From contig NZ_FNCP01000009.1 of assembly GCF_900100785.1 (NCBI RefSeq), positions 89,156-153,155 on the forward strand: a stretch of DNA of 64,000 bases. The letters run 5' to 3'. Position numbers and translations under genes: made by a program. Positions 36,390-45,774 of the stretch are shown here, piece after piece (position 1 is the first letter of the stretch; every line of letters begins with the position of its first letter). This DNA is from Desulfosporosinus hippei DSM 8344. Lineage in GTDB: Bacteria; Bacillota; Desulfitobacteriia; Desulfitobacteriales; Desulfitobacteriaceae. The notes under the pieces were generated by a model. It had not been told where the DNA came from. It worked only from the letters and a program-made list of their open reading frames with translations, and searched no databases.

Positions 36390-36901
36390 CGCACACGTAC
36401 CGGACGAACCTTTTCTAAGCGACGCACCAGCACTTTCACCTCTGCCACAATTATTCCGGTATAAAGCTCGACATCCTCTTTAACCTTCTTCAAAATTTCT
36501 TCAGATATTTGAGGAATTATGACCCCCTGTTCAAACTGACAAAACACGATAATCTCAAGGCCAGCTTCGCGTTGTCTAAGACTTGATCCAACTTGCAAAA
36601 CTCCGGGCAGCCCTTTGGCACTGCGTGTAATAATCTCCTGAAGGGCATCTTGAGAAATTCGAACTTCTCCTCCTTTTAAAGATGTCCGAAAGGAATTATC
36701 ATTACTCGTCCGTGGTCGGATAAACAATAGCAATCCTAACAATAGTAAAGCTCCAGCCATAATAATACTCTCCCAAGGATTAAATCTTAACCAATCAAGC
36801 CCTTGAGTTATTAAAAAGTATGGTAGTCCCCACCCTGAGGCTACTGCTAATATAGTGAGTGCCCCCAGAAATAGAATCAATCCTAAAGTATAGACCAACA
36901 T
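36386..36901 (-). CDS. amaP: alkaline shock response membrane anchor protein AmaP
   Basis: A 171-residue protein with two N-terminal membrane helices (residues about 4-25 and 45-62) and a soluble Asp23-like domain (VRISQDALQEIITRSAKGLPGVLQV). In Staphylococcus AmaP anchors Asp23 to the membrane. It sits between asp23 and DUF2273, the usual arrangement. Confidence 0.85.
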   Translation of the reverse strand: MLVYTLGLILFLGALTILAVASGWGLPYFLITQGLDWLRFNPWESIIMAGALLLLGLLLFIRPRTSNDNSFRTSLKGGEVRISQDALQEIITRSAKGLPGVLQVGSSLRQREAGLEIIVFCQFEQGVIIPQISEEILKKVKEDVELYTGIIVAEVKVLVRRLEKVRPVRVR

Positions 36902-36922
36902 CGTCGTCCCTTCTTTCAGAAA

Positions 36923-36947
36923 CCCCCCCTGGGCTTTCCAGGGGGGG
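36923..36947 (-). terminator. very strong hairpin between asp23 and amaP
   Basis: A perfect 10-bp, C/G-rich stem (CCCCCCCTGG/CCAGGGGGGG) with a 5-nt loop, followed by only TTTCTG. It is likely an attenuator or partial terminator that lowers amaP expression relative to asp23. Confidence 0.5.
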
Positions 36948-36973
36948 CCTTCTTAGCTCCTGCCAAGTTTTCT

Positions 36974-37369
36974 TTACTTTAAACGTAAGTCTTCTTCTTT
37001 GGTTTCCACAACCGGTTTAAAATTAACCCCTTGCACATGAACATTTGCCTCTACGACTTTAAGTCCAGTCATACTCTCAATGGCCTCTTTTACAGCTTGC
37101 TGAACACTAAAAGCTACGTCGGGAATTGATACACCATACTCCACAACAATAAACAAATCTACAGCTACCTCATGTTCACCGACTTCAACCTTAACTCCTT
37201 TGGACAGGTTTTTATTTCTCCCCAACATGTTAGCTAAGTCTCCAACCAGACCACCGCTCATGCCTACGACGCCCTCTACTTCTGAAGCAGCTAATCCGGC
37301 TATGACTTCTACAACTTCATCCGCGATTCGAATAGATCCCAGGGAATTATCTGTACCCATACTTTCCAT
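36974..37369 (-). CDS. Asp23/Gls24 family envelope stress protein
   Basis: About 131 residues from the ATG at 37369, preceded by GGGGG at useful spacing; the frame is open further but lacks a start signal. Core pattern IRIADEVVEVIAGLAASEVEGVVGM and YGVSIPDVAFSVQQAVKEAIESMTGL is typical. In this cluster it precedes nusB and follows accC, a conserved Clostridia order. Confidence 0.88.
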   Translation of the reverse strand: MESMGTDNSLGSIRIADEVVEVIAGLAASEVEGVVGMSGGLVGDLANMLGRNKNLSKGVKVEVGEHEVAVDLFIVVEYGVSIPDVAFSVQQAVKEAIESMTGLKVVEANVHVQGVNFKPVVETKEEDLRLK

Positions 37370-37665
37370 GACCTTACACCCCCTACTCGAAGTTCGATGT
37401 TCTTGGTTGTAAGTTTGAATATTGAACTTCGACATTACATTATTCACATACCCTTTTTTGCAACTAGATAAGCCTACTTACCATTTAGTGTGAAATATCC
37501 TTATCCTAAGTAGGTTTCCATTATCTACATGACGTTGATATTATACCAAATTAAGGCTGATCTAGCAAAGGCTATTTCCCCTCAACAAATTATTTAAGTC
37601 TTAAAAAATAATTTAAGTGAATAACAAAAAGATCCTCACATTAATAGTGAAGTTCTTTTTGCAGT
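37370..37665 (-). other. intergenic region before asp23
   Basis: About 300 bp without a gene. It includes an inverted pair CCTACTTA/TAAGTAGG (about 37474-37505) enclosing an A/T-rich loop. Promoters for the asp23-nusB unit should lie here; I cannot single one out with confidence. Confidence 0.35.
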
Positions 37666-37690
37666 AAAAGAACGGGGAATCCCGTTCTTA
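37666..37690 (-). terminator. terminator of accC
   Basis: AAGAACGGG/CCCGTTCTT stem with a short loop and TTTT tail on the minus strand, 32 bp after accC. Confidence 0.7.
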
Positions 37691-37721
37691 CTTCGTATTT
37701 TTCTTCTCAGGTTAAAGGTCC

Positions 37722-39068
37722 TTATTCTCCTAAGATTCGACGTTGAATAAAGTTTGTGTAAACTTCGCCACGTTGATAAAAAGCATTGTCCAATACTTTT
37801 AAGTGGAAGGGTATCGTTGTATGAATCCCTTCAATGACAAATTCCTCAAGGGCACGTTTCATGCGGGCAATGGCTTCCTGTCTAGTGGCACCCCAGACAA
37901 TCAACTTTCCTACCATGGAGTCGTAATAGGGGGAAACAGCATACCCTTGATAAACCGCACTATCCACTCTTACCCCAGGTCCACCCGGAGCATGATAGAT
38001 GGTAATCAACCCCGGAGAGGGCATAAAGTTCTTATCAGGGTTTTCCGCATTAATTCTACACTCAATCGCCCAACCACGCATTTGGATATCTGCTTGAGTA
38101 TAGCCTAGAGGTTCTCCTGCCGCTAAACGAATTTGCTCTTTTACCAAGTCCAGACCTGTAACCATTTCAGTAACCGGATGCTCGACCTGAATACGCGTGT
38201 TCATTTCAATAAAATAGAAGTTGCCATGACGATCTAACAAAAACTCTATGGTTCCTGCATTGGAATAATTTGCAGACTTTGCCGCCTGCACGGCTACTGC
38301 ACCCATTCTTTCTCTCAACTCTGGACTTATGGCACTCGATGGGGACTCTTCCAGAAGCTTTTGATGGCGGCGTTGCAGAGAACAATCCCGCTCGCCTAAA
38401 TGAATGACATTGCCGTAGTTATCACCCAACACTTGAATCTCAATGTGTCGGGGTTCTTCCACATACTTTTCCAAGTAGACCTCAGCATTGCCAAAGGAAG
38501 CCTGGGCTTCATTTTGAGCTGCTTTGATGGATTTGCTCAACTCTTTAGCATTCTGAGCAACTCGCATTCCTTTGCCTCCACCACCAGCCGAGGCCTTAAT
38601 TAAGACGGGATATCCTATTTCTTCTGCAACAATTTCTGCGGTTTTATCATCTGTAATAATATCTTTAGAGCCCGGGACTACAGGAACGCCGCCTTCTATC
38701 ATTGTTTTTCGAGCGGTGGCCTTGTCTCCCATAGTTTCGATAACTTTAGGAGACGGCCCGATAAAGGTGATATTACATGACTCACATATCTCAGAGAAGC
38801 GAGCGTTTTCAGATAAGAAACCATAGCCGGGGTGTATTGCATCAACGCCTGTCAATTCTGCAGCACTGATGATGTTAGGAATATTGAGGTAACTCTTGGC
38901 ACTAGCAACGGGCCCTATGCAAACCGCTTCGTCTGCGGCCTTAACGTGCAATGCCTCCCGATCTCCTTCAGAAAAAACAGCGACTGTCTCGATATCAAGT
39001 TCGCGACATGCTCTAATGATACGCAAGGCAATTTCCCCGCGATTCGCAATCAGGATTTTCTTAAACAT
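37722..39068 (-). CDS. accC: biotin carboxylase
   Basis: A 448-residue ATP-grasp enzyme that carboxylates biotin on its carrier. Motifs: [42 protein letters not shown], the Gly-rich lid [13 protein letters not shown], and [19 protein letters not shown] followed by [15 protein letters not shown]. It follows the carboxyltransferase-AccB gene by 12 bp. It can serve acetyl-CoA carboxylase and pyruvate carboxylase alike. Confidence 0.96.
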   Translation of the reverse strand: MFKKILIANRGEIALRIIRACRELDIETVAVFSEGDREALHVKAADEAVCIGPVASAKSYLNIPNIISAAELTGVDAIHPGYGFLSENARFSEICESCNITFIGPSPKVIETMGDKATARKTMIEGGVPVVPGSKDIITDDKTAEIVAEEIGYPVLIKASAGGGGKGMRVAQNAKELSKSIKAAQNEAQASFGNAEVYLEKYVEEPRHIEIQVLGDNYGNVIHLGERDCSLQRRHQKLLEESPSSAISPELRERMGAVAVQAAKSANYSNAGTIEFLLDRHGNFYFIEMNTRIQVEHPVTEMVTGLDLVKEQIRLAAGEPLGYTQADIQMRGWAIECRINAENPDKNFMPSPGLITIYHAPGGPGVRVDSAVYQGYAVSPYYDSMVGKLIVWGATRQEAIARMKRALEEFVIEGIHTTIPFHLKVLDNAFYQRGEVYTNFIQRRILGE

Positions 39069-39080
39069 GCTCTTTTCTCC

Positions 39081-39557
39081 TTATTTTTCAATAACGAACA
39101 ACGGCTGTCCATATTCAACGGGTTGACCGTTCTCTACAAGAATTTGTACAACTTTCCCATTAACTTCCGACTCAATTTCATTCATGAGCTTCATGGCCTC
39201 AACGATACAAACGATTTGGCCAGCTTCAATAGTTTGTCCTACTTTAACATAAGGAGCAGCCTCCGGAGATGCGGAACAGTAGAAAGTTCCTACCATCGGG
39301 GAAGTTATGGTTTCTGTATTGGCATTTATGATAGACTCCGGCGCTTTGACTGCTTCGGGACGTAGGGATTGAACAGGTGTATCCGCCACAACCGGTGAAC
39401 TTACCTCTTGACGAGGAACAGCCGTGACCGGCACTCCGGCAACAACACTGGGCCCCTTGCGAATAGCGATTTTCACCCCATCGCTTTCAAGATTTAATTC
39501 ACTAATTTCAGTCTCATCTATAATTTGGATTAATTCTTTAATTTCTTGTAAATTCAA
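39081..39557 (-). CDS. accB: internal start: free AccB (biotin carboxyl carrier protein)
   Basis: Within the fusion, in the same frame, AAGGAGG (39566-39572) lies eight bases before a TTG at 39557. Starting there gives a 158-residue protein beginning MNLQEIKELIQIIDETE, the normal start and length of AccB. Translation here would supply free carrier for acetyl-CoA carboxylase besides the fused form. It is a prediction; only the site and frame are seen directly. Confidence 0.5.
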   Translation of the reverse strand: MNLQEIKELIQIIDETEISELNLESDGVKIAIRKGPSVVAGVPVTAVPRQEVSSPVVADTPVQSLRPEAVKAPESIINANTETITSPMVGTFYCSASPEAAPYVKVGQTIEAGQIVCIVEAMKLMNEIESEVNGKVVQILVENGQPVEYGQPLFVIEK

Positions 39558-40970
39558 CTTTGAATCCTCCTTCGATAACAATGAAGTGCGGGTATTCTTT
39601 GCTTCCTTACCCACTTTAGGTTCCTCTCTTGAGATTACCCCAAGTTTTCGCTCTTCGAAAAACTTCTTAGCAATTTGCGGGAACAATGCATAGCTCACGA
39701 CATCTTCCTCAGATTGAGCCAACTCGAGACTATCAAGTTTTGCTTTTACCATGCCGGGTTCAAGTTTGTCTGCCGGCCGAACTAATAAGGGTTCCTCATC
39801 TCCGATAATTTTCTTTTGAATTTCAGGGTTTATCGGTGCTGGCGGACGACCATATAACCCACGAACATACCCTTTGACCTCTCCTGGGATTAACTTATAT
39901 CTTGCCCCGCTGAGGACATTTAATACCGCTTGAGTGCCTACAATTTGGCTCGTAGGAGTTACCAAGGGGGGGTAGCCCAACTCTGCACGTACTTTAGGGA
40001 TCTCCTCTAAGACGTCATGTATGCGCTCAAGGGCACCCTGTTCTTCAAGCTGAGAGACTAGATTCGAGATCATACCCCCAGGTACTTGGTGCTCAAAGAC
40101 TCTCATATCTGAGATTCGAGTGATGCCGCGCTCAAAACTACGGCTTTTGCGCAGTGCCTCAAAGTACTTTGCAATATGGAAGAGTTTACGTAAACTTAAA
40201 CCCGTATCAAATCCGGTATCTTGAAAAGCTCGAACCACTGTTTCAACCGGCGGTTGACTAGCACCAAAGGCTAAGGGCACACTGGCAGTATCAACAATGT
40301 CCACTCCGGCTTCTGCGGCCTTTAAATACGTTCCGACAGCCATTCCGCCAATATAATGACTGTGCAAATGAATCATAATTCCTAACTCTTTTTTTAATAA
40401 CGAGATCAGTTCATAAGCCTTGATAGGAGTAAGTAATCCAGCCATATCTTTAATACAAAGAGAATCAGCACCAAGTTCGGCAAGTGCCGTAGCTGTTTCC
40501 AGGTAATGTTTAGTTGTATGAACCGGACTAATTGTATAAACAACGGAGGCTTGAACATGTGCTCCTGCTTTTTTGGCAGCATCCATAGGAACGACCATAT
40601 TCCGAACATCATTCAGAGAATCGAAAATCCTGATAATATCAATTCCATTTTTGACACTCAGGGAAACAAATTCCCTAACGACATCATCCGGGTAATGCTG
40701 ATACCCTACCAGAGACTGGGCCCTAAGCAACATTTGTAAGGGTGTCTTTTTAACACGGCTTTTTATCTGTCTTAAACGTTCCCAGGGATCCTCACCCAAG
40801 AAACGCAGACACACATCAAAAGTAGCCCCGCCCCATACTTCTAACGAAAAAAAACCTACCTCATCCAGCTCTGTTAGGATGGGCAGCATATCCTCGGTAC
40901 GCATCCGAGTTGCCCAAAGACTTTGGTGGGCATCCCTCAAAGTCGTATCTGTAATCTTAACTGGTTTCAC
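39081..40970 (-). CDS. pyruvate/oxaloacetate carboxyltransferase fused to AccB-type biotin carrier
   Basis: About 629 residues from the GTG at 40970, with GAGGGG upstream. The N-terminal 450 or so residues are a conserved carboxyltransferase (OadA/PycB): ITDTTLRDAHQSLWATRMRTED, the metal His pair in HLHSHYIGG and the catalytic Lys in LCIKDMAG. The last 158 residues are a whole AccB: N-terminal LQEIKELIQIIDETEISELN, a Pro/Val-rich linker and biotinyl lysine in VEAMKLMNEIES. OadA chains usually end in their own biotin domain, but that domain does not begin like AccB. The junction retains a full ribosome site, so this looks like a fusion of two adjacent genes. Confidence 0.85.
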   Translation of the reverse strand: MKPVKITDTTLRDAHQSLWATRMRTEDMLPILTELDEVGFFSLEVWGGATFDVCLRFLGEDPWERLRQIKSRVKKTPLQMLLRAQSLVGYQHYPDDVVREFVSLSVKNGIDIIRIFDSLNDVRNMVVPMDAAKKAGAHVQASVVYTISPVHTTKHYLETATALAELGADSLCIKDMAGLLTPIKAYELISLLKKELGIMIHLHSHYIGGMAVGTYLKAAEAGVDIVDTASVPLAFGASQPPVETVVRAFQDTGFDTGLSLRKLFHIAKYFEALRKSRSFERGITRISDMRVFEHQVPGGMISNLVSQLEEQGALERIHDVLEEIPKVRAELGYPPLVTPTSQIVGTQAVLNVLSGARYKLIPGEVKGYVRGLYGRPPAPINPEIQKKIIGDEEPLLVRPADKLEPGMVKAKLDSLELAQSEEDVVSYALFPQIAKKFFEERKLGVISREEPKVGKEAKNTRTSLLSKEDSKLNLQEIKELIQIIDETEISELNLESDGVKIAIRKGPSVVAGVPVTAVPRQEVSSPVVADTPVQSLRPEAVKAPESIINANTETITSPMVGTFYCSASPEAAPYVKVGQTIEAGQIVCIVEAMKLMNEIESEVNGKVVQILVENGQPVEYGQPLFVIEK

Positions 40971-41175
40971 TGCCGTCACCCCTCTTTGTATTATCCCCAT
41001 TCCGTTCAAACTTCAATAATGGGTAATTTTCTCATTATTAAAAATGAAACAATATGTTTTATTATATGAGGGTACTACTTCTTTTTCAACGAAACTAGTT
41101 TAAGTATACAATATAACTCTTTTTGTATACTTTGACCAGCTTATCTTTTGATTATAACTATTTGCAGATTAGCAT

Positions 41176-41202
41176 AAAACTGCCGCCTATATCAGGCGGC
41201 AA
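41176..41202 (-). terminator. terminator of the CheY-like gene
   Basis: Perfect 7-bp TGCCGCC/GGCGGCA stem, 7-nt loop, then GTTTTAT on the minus strand, about 32 bp past the stop. Confidence 0.7.
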
Positions 41203-41233
41203 CTAAGTGCTTTTAAGTTATTTATAGATTCAG

Positions 41234-41593
41234 CTAATTTAAATGTTTAAGAACTATGTTTAATAGCTCATCAGGCCGAAACGGCTTGGCCACAAAGCCC
41301 ACTGCACCTTCTTTCAACGCTTCTCGAACAATATTGTCATTGGCAACTGCACTGCAGATTACAACCTTTGCCAAGGGGTTAATCCTAAGAATCTCTGCCA
41401 GAGCAGCTAATCCATCAAGTTCCGGCATGGTAATATCTAAAAGCGTCAGGTCAGGTTTGTTAGACTTGAATTGCTCCACAGCCTGCAAACCATTTTCAGC
41501 TTCAATGACGTTTGTAAGACCCTGCCGAGCAAGAATCTGACTAATCATCAAACGCATGAAACTCGCATCATCAGCAATAAGAATTTTGCTCAT
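41234..41593 (-). CDS. CheY-like single-domain response regulator
   Basis: A 119-residue receiver with acidic pair ADDASFMRLM, phosphoacceptor in LTLLDITMPELDG, the Ser in VVICSAVAND and Lys in GFVAKPFRPDE. No output domain. The FMRLMI segment recalls chemotaxis CheY more than Spo0F. It sits alone between spoIIIAH and the carboxyltransferase gene; its partner kinase is not in view. It may act on the motility/pilus or c-di-GMP functions nearby. Confidence 0.9.
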   Translation of the reverse strand: MSKILIADDASFMRLMISQILARQGLTNVIEAENGLQAVEQFKSNKPDLTLLDITMPELDGLAALAEILRINPLAKVVICSAVANDNIVREALKEGAVGFVAKPFRPDELLNIVLKHLN

Positions 41594-41703
41594 CTTCAGT
41601 GTCTCTCACCCTCTCAACCAGGACTTTCGTCCTATTATGGATATAATTCGCTCTGCCCTACCTATTTTCCTGCATATGTTATATAGAACTTTTTGAATAT
41701 CTA

Positions 41704-42279
41704 CTATTTTTTAGAAGATATCATAATCTTATCTAAACGGATTCCTGTCACTCTCAGGACAATCTCCTGTATAAGACTTACCTCATGGGGAGTTAAACTC
41801 GGAGCATAGACAATCACTGTTACATGTTCAGAAAAAACATCCGCTACTGCGTCGTGGAAGCCTTTTATTTTGAGAAGATTTTCAATCTCTTCTTCTCGTT
41901 GAATTTTCATGCTAAGCTGCAGCCATTGATCTTGCGCCTCTGCCTTGCTTTTTTCTACTGTCGAATCGAGGAGTGGAGCAAGCATAGCTTTTGATTCCTG
42001 ACGTAATTGATCTCGTTTTAAACGATAATTGACGAAATAATCTCCACCGGAGTTATTGGGTTTTATAGTTTCAACCTCAAACTTGATTTGAGATTTTTCT
42101 TTTGGAGCATTAACAGGCGAACTTGCCTGTTCCGGAATATAGGCATGGGATTCAGAAAGCATTAAACTAATTCCCAAAATCCCCAGCATGACTGCTAACC
42201 CTGCATAAACAGTCAGTCTTAACCGAGATTTGCGTCCCACAATTAAAAGCACCGGCCAATTCATGTACTTAGTCATCAT
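41704..42279 (-). CDS. spoIIIAH: stage III sporulation protein AH
   Basis: A 191-residue protein with an N-terminal membrane anchor (TVYAGLAVMLGILGISLML), a charged helical region and a YscJ/FliF-like ring-building domain ending IRLDKIMISSK. On the mother-cell side it binds forespore SpoIIQ across the intermembrane space. It overlaps spoIIIAG by four bases and ends the operon. Confidence 0.92.
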   Translation of the reverse strand: MMTKYMNWPVLLIVGRKSRLRLTVYAGLAVMLGILGISLMLSESHAYIPEQASSPVNAPKEKSQIKFEVETIKPNNSGGDYFVNYRLKRDQLRQESKAMLAPLLDSTVEKSKAEAQDQWLQLSMKIQREEEIENLLKIKGFHDAVADVFSEHVTVIVYAPSLTPHEVSLIQEIVLRVTGIRLDKIMISSKK

Positions 42280-42839
42280 GCTCCACCCATTGGCACAACA
42301 GTAATTCTGGAGCTTGGAATACTTAAAAGAGTTTGTACCGCTGTATGTATTCCTTCCCGTACTTTTGGATCGCGGGCACCTTCAGCTATTACTAAGACTC
42401 CTCCGATCTCGGGACGATCCTCAATGGCGATTACCGGTTGAGAAGATCCACTTGGCATAACAACTTGGTTATTCTCCGTGACCTCTGTTGTTTCTCGAGT
42501 ACCTCCGGTCTTATCTGTTTCTTTATTCGTACGCTTAGTGACATTGTTATTCCGAACATATTCATTCTTTAAACCAGTCAAAAAGTTAACGGAAACTTGT
42601 ACCTTTCCTACGCCCTCCATCATCAAAATGTTAGTTTGTAATTTGCTTTCTAACTCTTTCTCTAAAACACCAATTTTGGTGTTTGGATTCTCTATAGATG
42701 TTATAGCGGATTTTATTGGGGTAATTTCTTCAGTGCCAATTTGACCTTTTCCGAGATAAATAAAGGACATCCCTACAACGATTAAAGACACAATTCCTAA
42801 TAACATTTTATCCGTTGAGATTTTTTTCATCCAATCCAT
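42276..42839 (-). CDS. spoIIIAG: stage III sporulation protein AG
   Basis: A 187-residue protein with one membrane helix near the N-terminus (MLLGIVSLIVVGMSFIYLG) and a ring-building domain (GVGKVQVSVNFLTG...GGVLVIAEGARDPKVREGIHTAVQTLL). In Bacillus it forms a large secretin-like ring of the feeding-tube apparatus. Its insert is rich in Thr, Asn and Gln. Confidence 0.92.
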   Translation of the reverse strand: MDWMKKISTDKMLLGIVSLIVVGMSFIYLGKGQIGTEEITPIKSAITSIENPNTKIGVLEKELESKLQTNILMMEGVGKVQVSVNFLTGLKNEYVRNNNVTKRTNKETDKTGGTRETTEVTENNQVVMPSGSSQPVIAIEDRPEIGGVLVIAEGARDPKVREGIHTAVQTLLSIPSSRITVVPMGGA

Positions 42840-42870
42840 AAGTTAACCTCCTTCCGTATTTGCAAAACCT

Positions 42871-43452
42871 TTAGGTTTCTTGAACTATTATCTTTTCTTT
42901 AGGGATGCTCATAAATGTGGCAATTCGCTCTCTCACCTCTTCAACCTTTGGAGATCGTGTTGTCTCAGGCATAGTAGATTCCCCAATAATAATTGGTTTG
43001 ACTGATTGAATGGTTTCCTGGGAAGCTGTCAACAGGACATTAATTTCTGCAATTGTTGGTTGATCGGTGATTCCCCCCTCTTTTTCTTCAAATCTAACGT
43101 CAACCTCCGCGTCTCCAACCCCTGAAGTACCTAATGCTAATCCTTTAATCTGGTTAATAAGTATTCGCTGATATTGTTCCTGGACCGCATCTCGCCCAAC
43201 CTGAACTCCTTGTCCTTCCACCGCAATTGCCGGTAAATCTTGAGGACTGGTGACAGTCCAAGCGGGAATCTCCATTGATAGAGGGGTATTCAGCAATGTT
43301 GTAATCGGAGCGAGAATCGCCGAAATCACGAATAGTCCCATCACCATTTGGACAAATCCCCGCATGGACTTATTAGGCAAAATCATCTCCAGAAAGGTTG
43401 CCAACAATAAAATCAAGGCCAAATTTCTCACAAGTGTTTGTAACGTTTGCAC
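42871..43452 (-). CDS. spoIIIAF: stage III sporulation protein AF
   Basis: A 193-residue protein with two N-terminal membrane helices (LALILLLATFLEMIL and GFVQMVMGLFVISAILAPI) and a soluble C-terminal domain ending FMSIPKEKIIVQET. Its position and topology define it; sequence conservation in this family is low. Confidence 0.9.
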   Translation of the reverse strand: MQTLQTLVRNLALILLLATFLEMILPNKSMRGFVQMVMGLFVISAILAPITTLLNTPLSMEIPAWTVTSPQDLPAIAVEGQGVQVGRDAVQEQYQRILINQIKGLALGTSGVGDAEVDVRFEEKEGGITDQPTIAEINVLLTASQETIQSVKPIIIGESTMPETTRSPKVEEVRERIATFMSIPKEKIIVQET

Positions 43453-43464
43453 AGTTTTTCCTCC

Positions 43465-44646
43465 TTAGTGCAACATCACTGAAAAAGTTCCCGAACCTAC
43501 GACTACAGCTACTGCCATGAAAAACATAACTGCGACAGATGCAACTGAAACTATTATTAGTATTAAACTTTTAGACATATCTTGAAGACTTTCCGCAAGG
43601 GCCTTTTCACCTATCGGTTCGATGAGGGCTGCAGATATGCGAAACACCAGGATCATAGCTAAAATCTTAATTAAAGGACCCAAGCAAATCACAATAATTG
43701 CTACTAAAGCAACTATCCCAACGGCATTTTTTAAGAGTAGTCCTGAGGTAATCACCAGTTCCACAGCGTCCTTAAAAAACTTTCCGACCACAGGAACAAG
43801 ATCAGCTGAGTACTTAGCTGTTCGGAATACAACGCTATCAGCAACCCCTCCTGTCACTCCTTGAACCGTCATGACGCCGATAAAAATAGTCATAATCACA
43901 CCAAGGGATATTTTTCCTACGAATTCAAATAAGCCAGCCAGTTTGCTTAGTTTAAATTGTTCGGAAATATGATTAAAAAGCTTAAGGACTGCTGCTAATA
44001 AGAAGAGTGGCAGAATAACCGTCTTGATAACCGTGGCTAAAACTGTCAAGCTACCCATAATAAGAGGCTTAAATAGGGCTGCACTGGTCAAATTCCCCAT
44101 GGTAATTAAGAGCGTCAGGATAACCGGAAACATGGTTTGCATCAGACCTACCATTTGATCGATAGTTCCTGTAGCAATGTCTATAACCTCTTTAAATGTT
44201 GTCATTGCTAAGCTAAGCAGAACGAGATAGGTCATGACCTGGGCGATTTTCCCCACACTACCTCCAAAAGCTACTTGGAGTTGTCCCAAAACTGCTCCCA
44301 GTACAGCTAGGATGAGGAGTTTACCAATTAGGGGGCCAGTCCCTAGTATTTGATGGCCTAATAAAGTCAACAATGTGTTCCCTAAGTTTTCCGGTTTCAG
44401 ACTTAACTTGCCACTCCTTAGATCCTCAAACATACGCACAAGAGAAAATCCGGGCATTGCCTTCTGGACATCACTATCCAATTGCTCCAAAAAACTATGC
44501 ATTTGGCTCAAATCAATCTCTTGCAGAAGATCTATCTTTTCCAGGGGCTGAGGGGGTACTTCTTCTGCTAAAACCGGAGAAGTTGTCCCACAAAGGAAGA
44601 AAACTAACATTACCAAACTGACAATATATCTCGGCAAACACATCAC
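43465..44646 (-). CDS. spoIIIAE: stage III sporulation protein AE
   Basis: A 393-residue protein with a signal sequence (IVSLVMLVFFLCGTTSPVLAEE) and about eight further hydrophobic helices. It is the export-gate-like membrane part of the SpoIIIA complex. Start GTG or, better, the following ATG (44643), with GAGGTG overlapping the spoIIIAD stop. Confidence 0.94.
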   Translation of the reverse strand: MMCLPRYIVSLVMLVFFLCGTTSPVLAEEVPPQPLEKIDLLQEIDLSQMHSFLEQLDSDVQKAMPGFSLVRMFEDLRSGKLSLKPENLGNTLLTLLGHQILGTGPLIGKLLILAVLGAVLGQLQVAFGGSVGKIAQVMTYLVLLSLAMTTFKEVIDIATGTIDQMVGLMQTMFPVILTLLITMGNLTSAALFKPLIMGSLTVLATVIKTVILPLFLLAAVLKLFNHISEQFKLSKLAGLFEFVGKISLGVIMTIFIGVMTVQGVTGGVADSVVFRTAKYSADLVPVVGKFFKDAVELVITSGLLLKNAVGIVALVAIIVICLGPLIKILAMILVFRISAALIEPIGEKALAESLQDMSKSLILIIVSVASVAVMFFMAVAVVVGSGTFSVMLH

Positions 44647-44647
44647 C

Positions 44648-45034
44648 TCACGGAACGAGTCGTACCAATGACTCAGTAATGGCTACAATAATAGGAATAG
44701 CTAAGATTATTACCCCGACTTTTGCGGCAAGTTCGATTTTTGTTGCCAAGGCGCCTTCACCTGCGTCACGGCATATTTGGGCACCAAACTCTGCCAGATA
44801 GGCAACTCCTACGATTTTTAAAATGATCAGTAAATAATAGGAATTAATATTAGCTTGATCAGCCAGGTTTTGTAATAAGTCAACAATAACTCGTATTTTA
44901 CTGAGAACAATTATAAAGATCGATGCACCTGCTAATATGGAAAGCTGTAAAGCGATCTCAGGCTTGATCTGTTTTAGAACAACGCTAAAAATCGTTACTA
45001 TTAGGGCTAGTCCAACTATTTGCCATATCTCCAC
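44648..45034 (-). CDS. spoIIIAD: stage III sporulation protein AD
   Basis: A 128-residue polytopic protein with four hydrophobic helices and the conserved YLLIILKIVGVAYLAEFGAQICRDAGEGALATK, typical of SpoIIIAD. It follows spoIIIAC by 11 bp. Confidence 0.95.
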   Translation of the reverse strand: MEIWQIVGLALIVTIFSVVLKQIKPEIALQLSILAGASIFIIVLSKIRVIVDLLQNLADQANINSYYLLIILKIVGVAYLAEFGAQICRDAGEGALATKIELAAKVGVIILAIPIIVAITESLVRLVP

Positions 45035-45045
45035 ACTTTAGCCCC

Positions 45046-45243
45046 CTAATATAGGTTAAAGACACTCTTAACCAGAGTAAATAATTCAGCTATAGACTGT
45101 ACTACAATATAGAGAACTACAATAACTCCCATAATAGTAACTCCTTGAGCCATTTCACTACGGCCGGATTGATTTAGAACGGATGCTAGAACTCCGACCA
45201 AAATCCCAATACCGGCCACTGTTATTATTAAATTAAAGCTCAT
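45046..45243 (-). CDS. spoIIIAC: stage III sporulation protein AC
   Basis: A 65-residue protein with two membrane helices and the family pattern GIGILVGVLASVLNQSGRSEMAQGVTI. Small but well conserved; part of the membrane core. Confidence 0.95.
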   Translation of the reverse strand: MSFNLIITVAGIGILVGVLASVLNQSGRSEMAQGVTIMGVIVVLYIVVQSIAELFTLVKSVFNLY

Positions 45244-45264
45244 TTGTACAACTCCTCTCCCTGG

Positions 45265-45774
45265 TTAAATCAAGATGAGCACTCCCGCAATTCCTCCAAG
45301 AAAGCCTAAGTACGACCACATCTTAGCTTGTTTCCCAGACCAGGTTTCCGCTTGTTCCTTCATTACCATCAATTGACGTTGAACAAGCTCAATTTGTTTA
45401 TGCTGTTCCGTCCGATCAGACCGACCCAATCCTTTACCAACATCTCCAATTACATTCCAGTCTTCTGGCTTCAAACAAAAATGGCTATTTTGTGCTATCA
45501 TGGTCTCTTTCCAAGCTATACCCGCTGATTCACCTTGACCCAATCGTTCCTTCAATTCTCCAAAAAAACCTTGCCAAGGTTCATCCGTACGTTCTTTCAG
45601 AATTCCGAATGCCTCGGGTAGAGGAGTTGCCCCCCAGACGATTTCCGTGTCTAAGAGTGCTAAGGCCATGGAACATTCTCTTAATTCCTGAGGACGCCTT
45701 CGAATTCTGTAAGCAAACCACAGCCCTAAACATCCACACCCCGCTATAAGTACCATACATCCCAGTATTAGCAT
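45265..45774 (-). CDS. spoIIIAB: stage III sporulation protein AB
   Basis: A 169-residue protein with membrane helices at both ends (MVLIAGCGCLGLWFAYRIRRRP and YLGFLGGIAGVLILI) and a soluble middle. It resembles GspF-type platform proteins. Its ATG overlaps the spoIIIAA stop as TAATG, which gives tight coupling. Confidence 0.93.
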   Translation of the reverse strand: MLILGCMVLIAGCGCLGLWFAYRIRRRPQELRECSMALALLDTEIVWGATPLPEAFGILKERTDEPWQGFFGELKERLGQGESAGIAWKETMIAQNSHFCLKPEDWNVIGDVGKGLGRSDRTEQHKQIELVQRQLMVMKEQAETWSGKQAKMWSYLGFLGGIAGVLILI

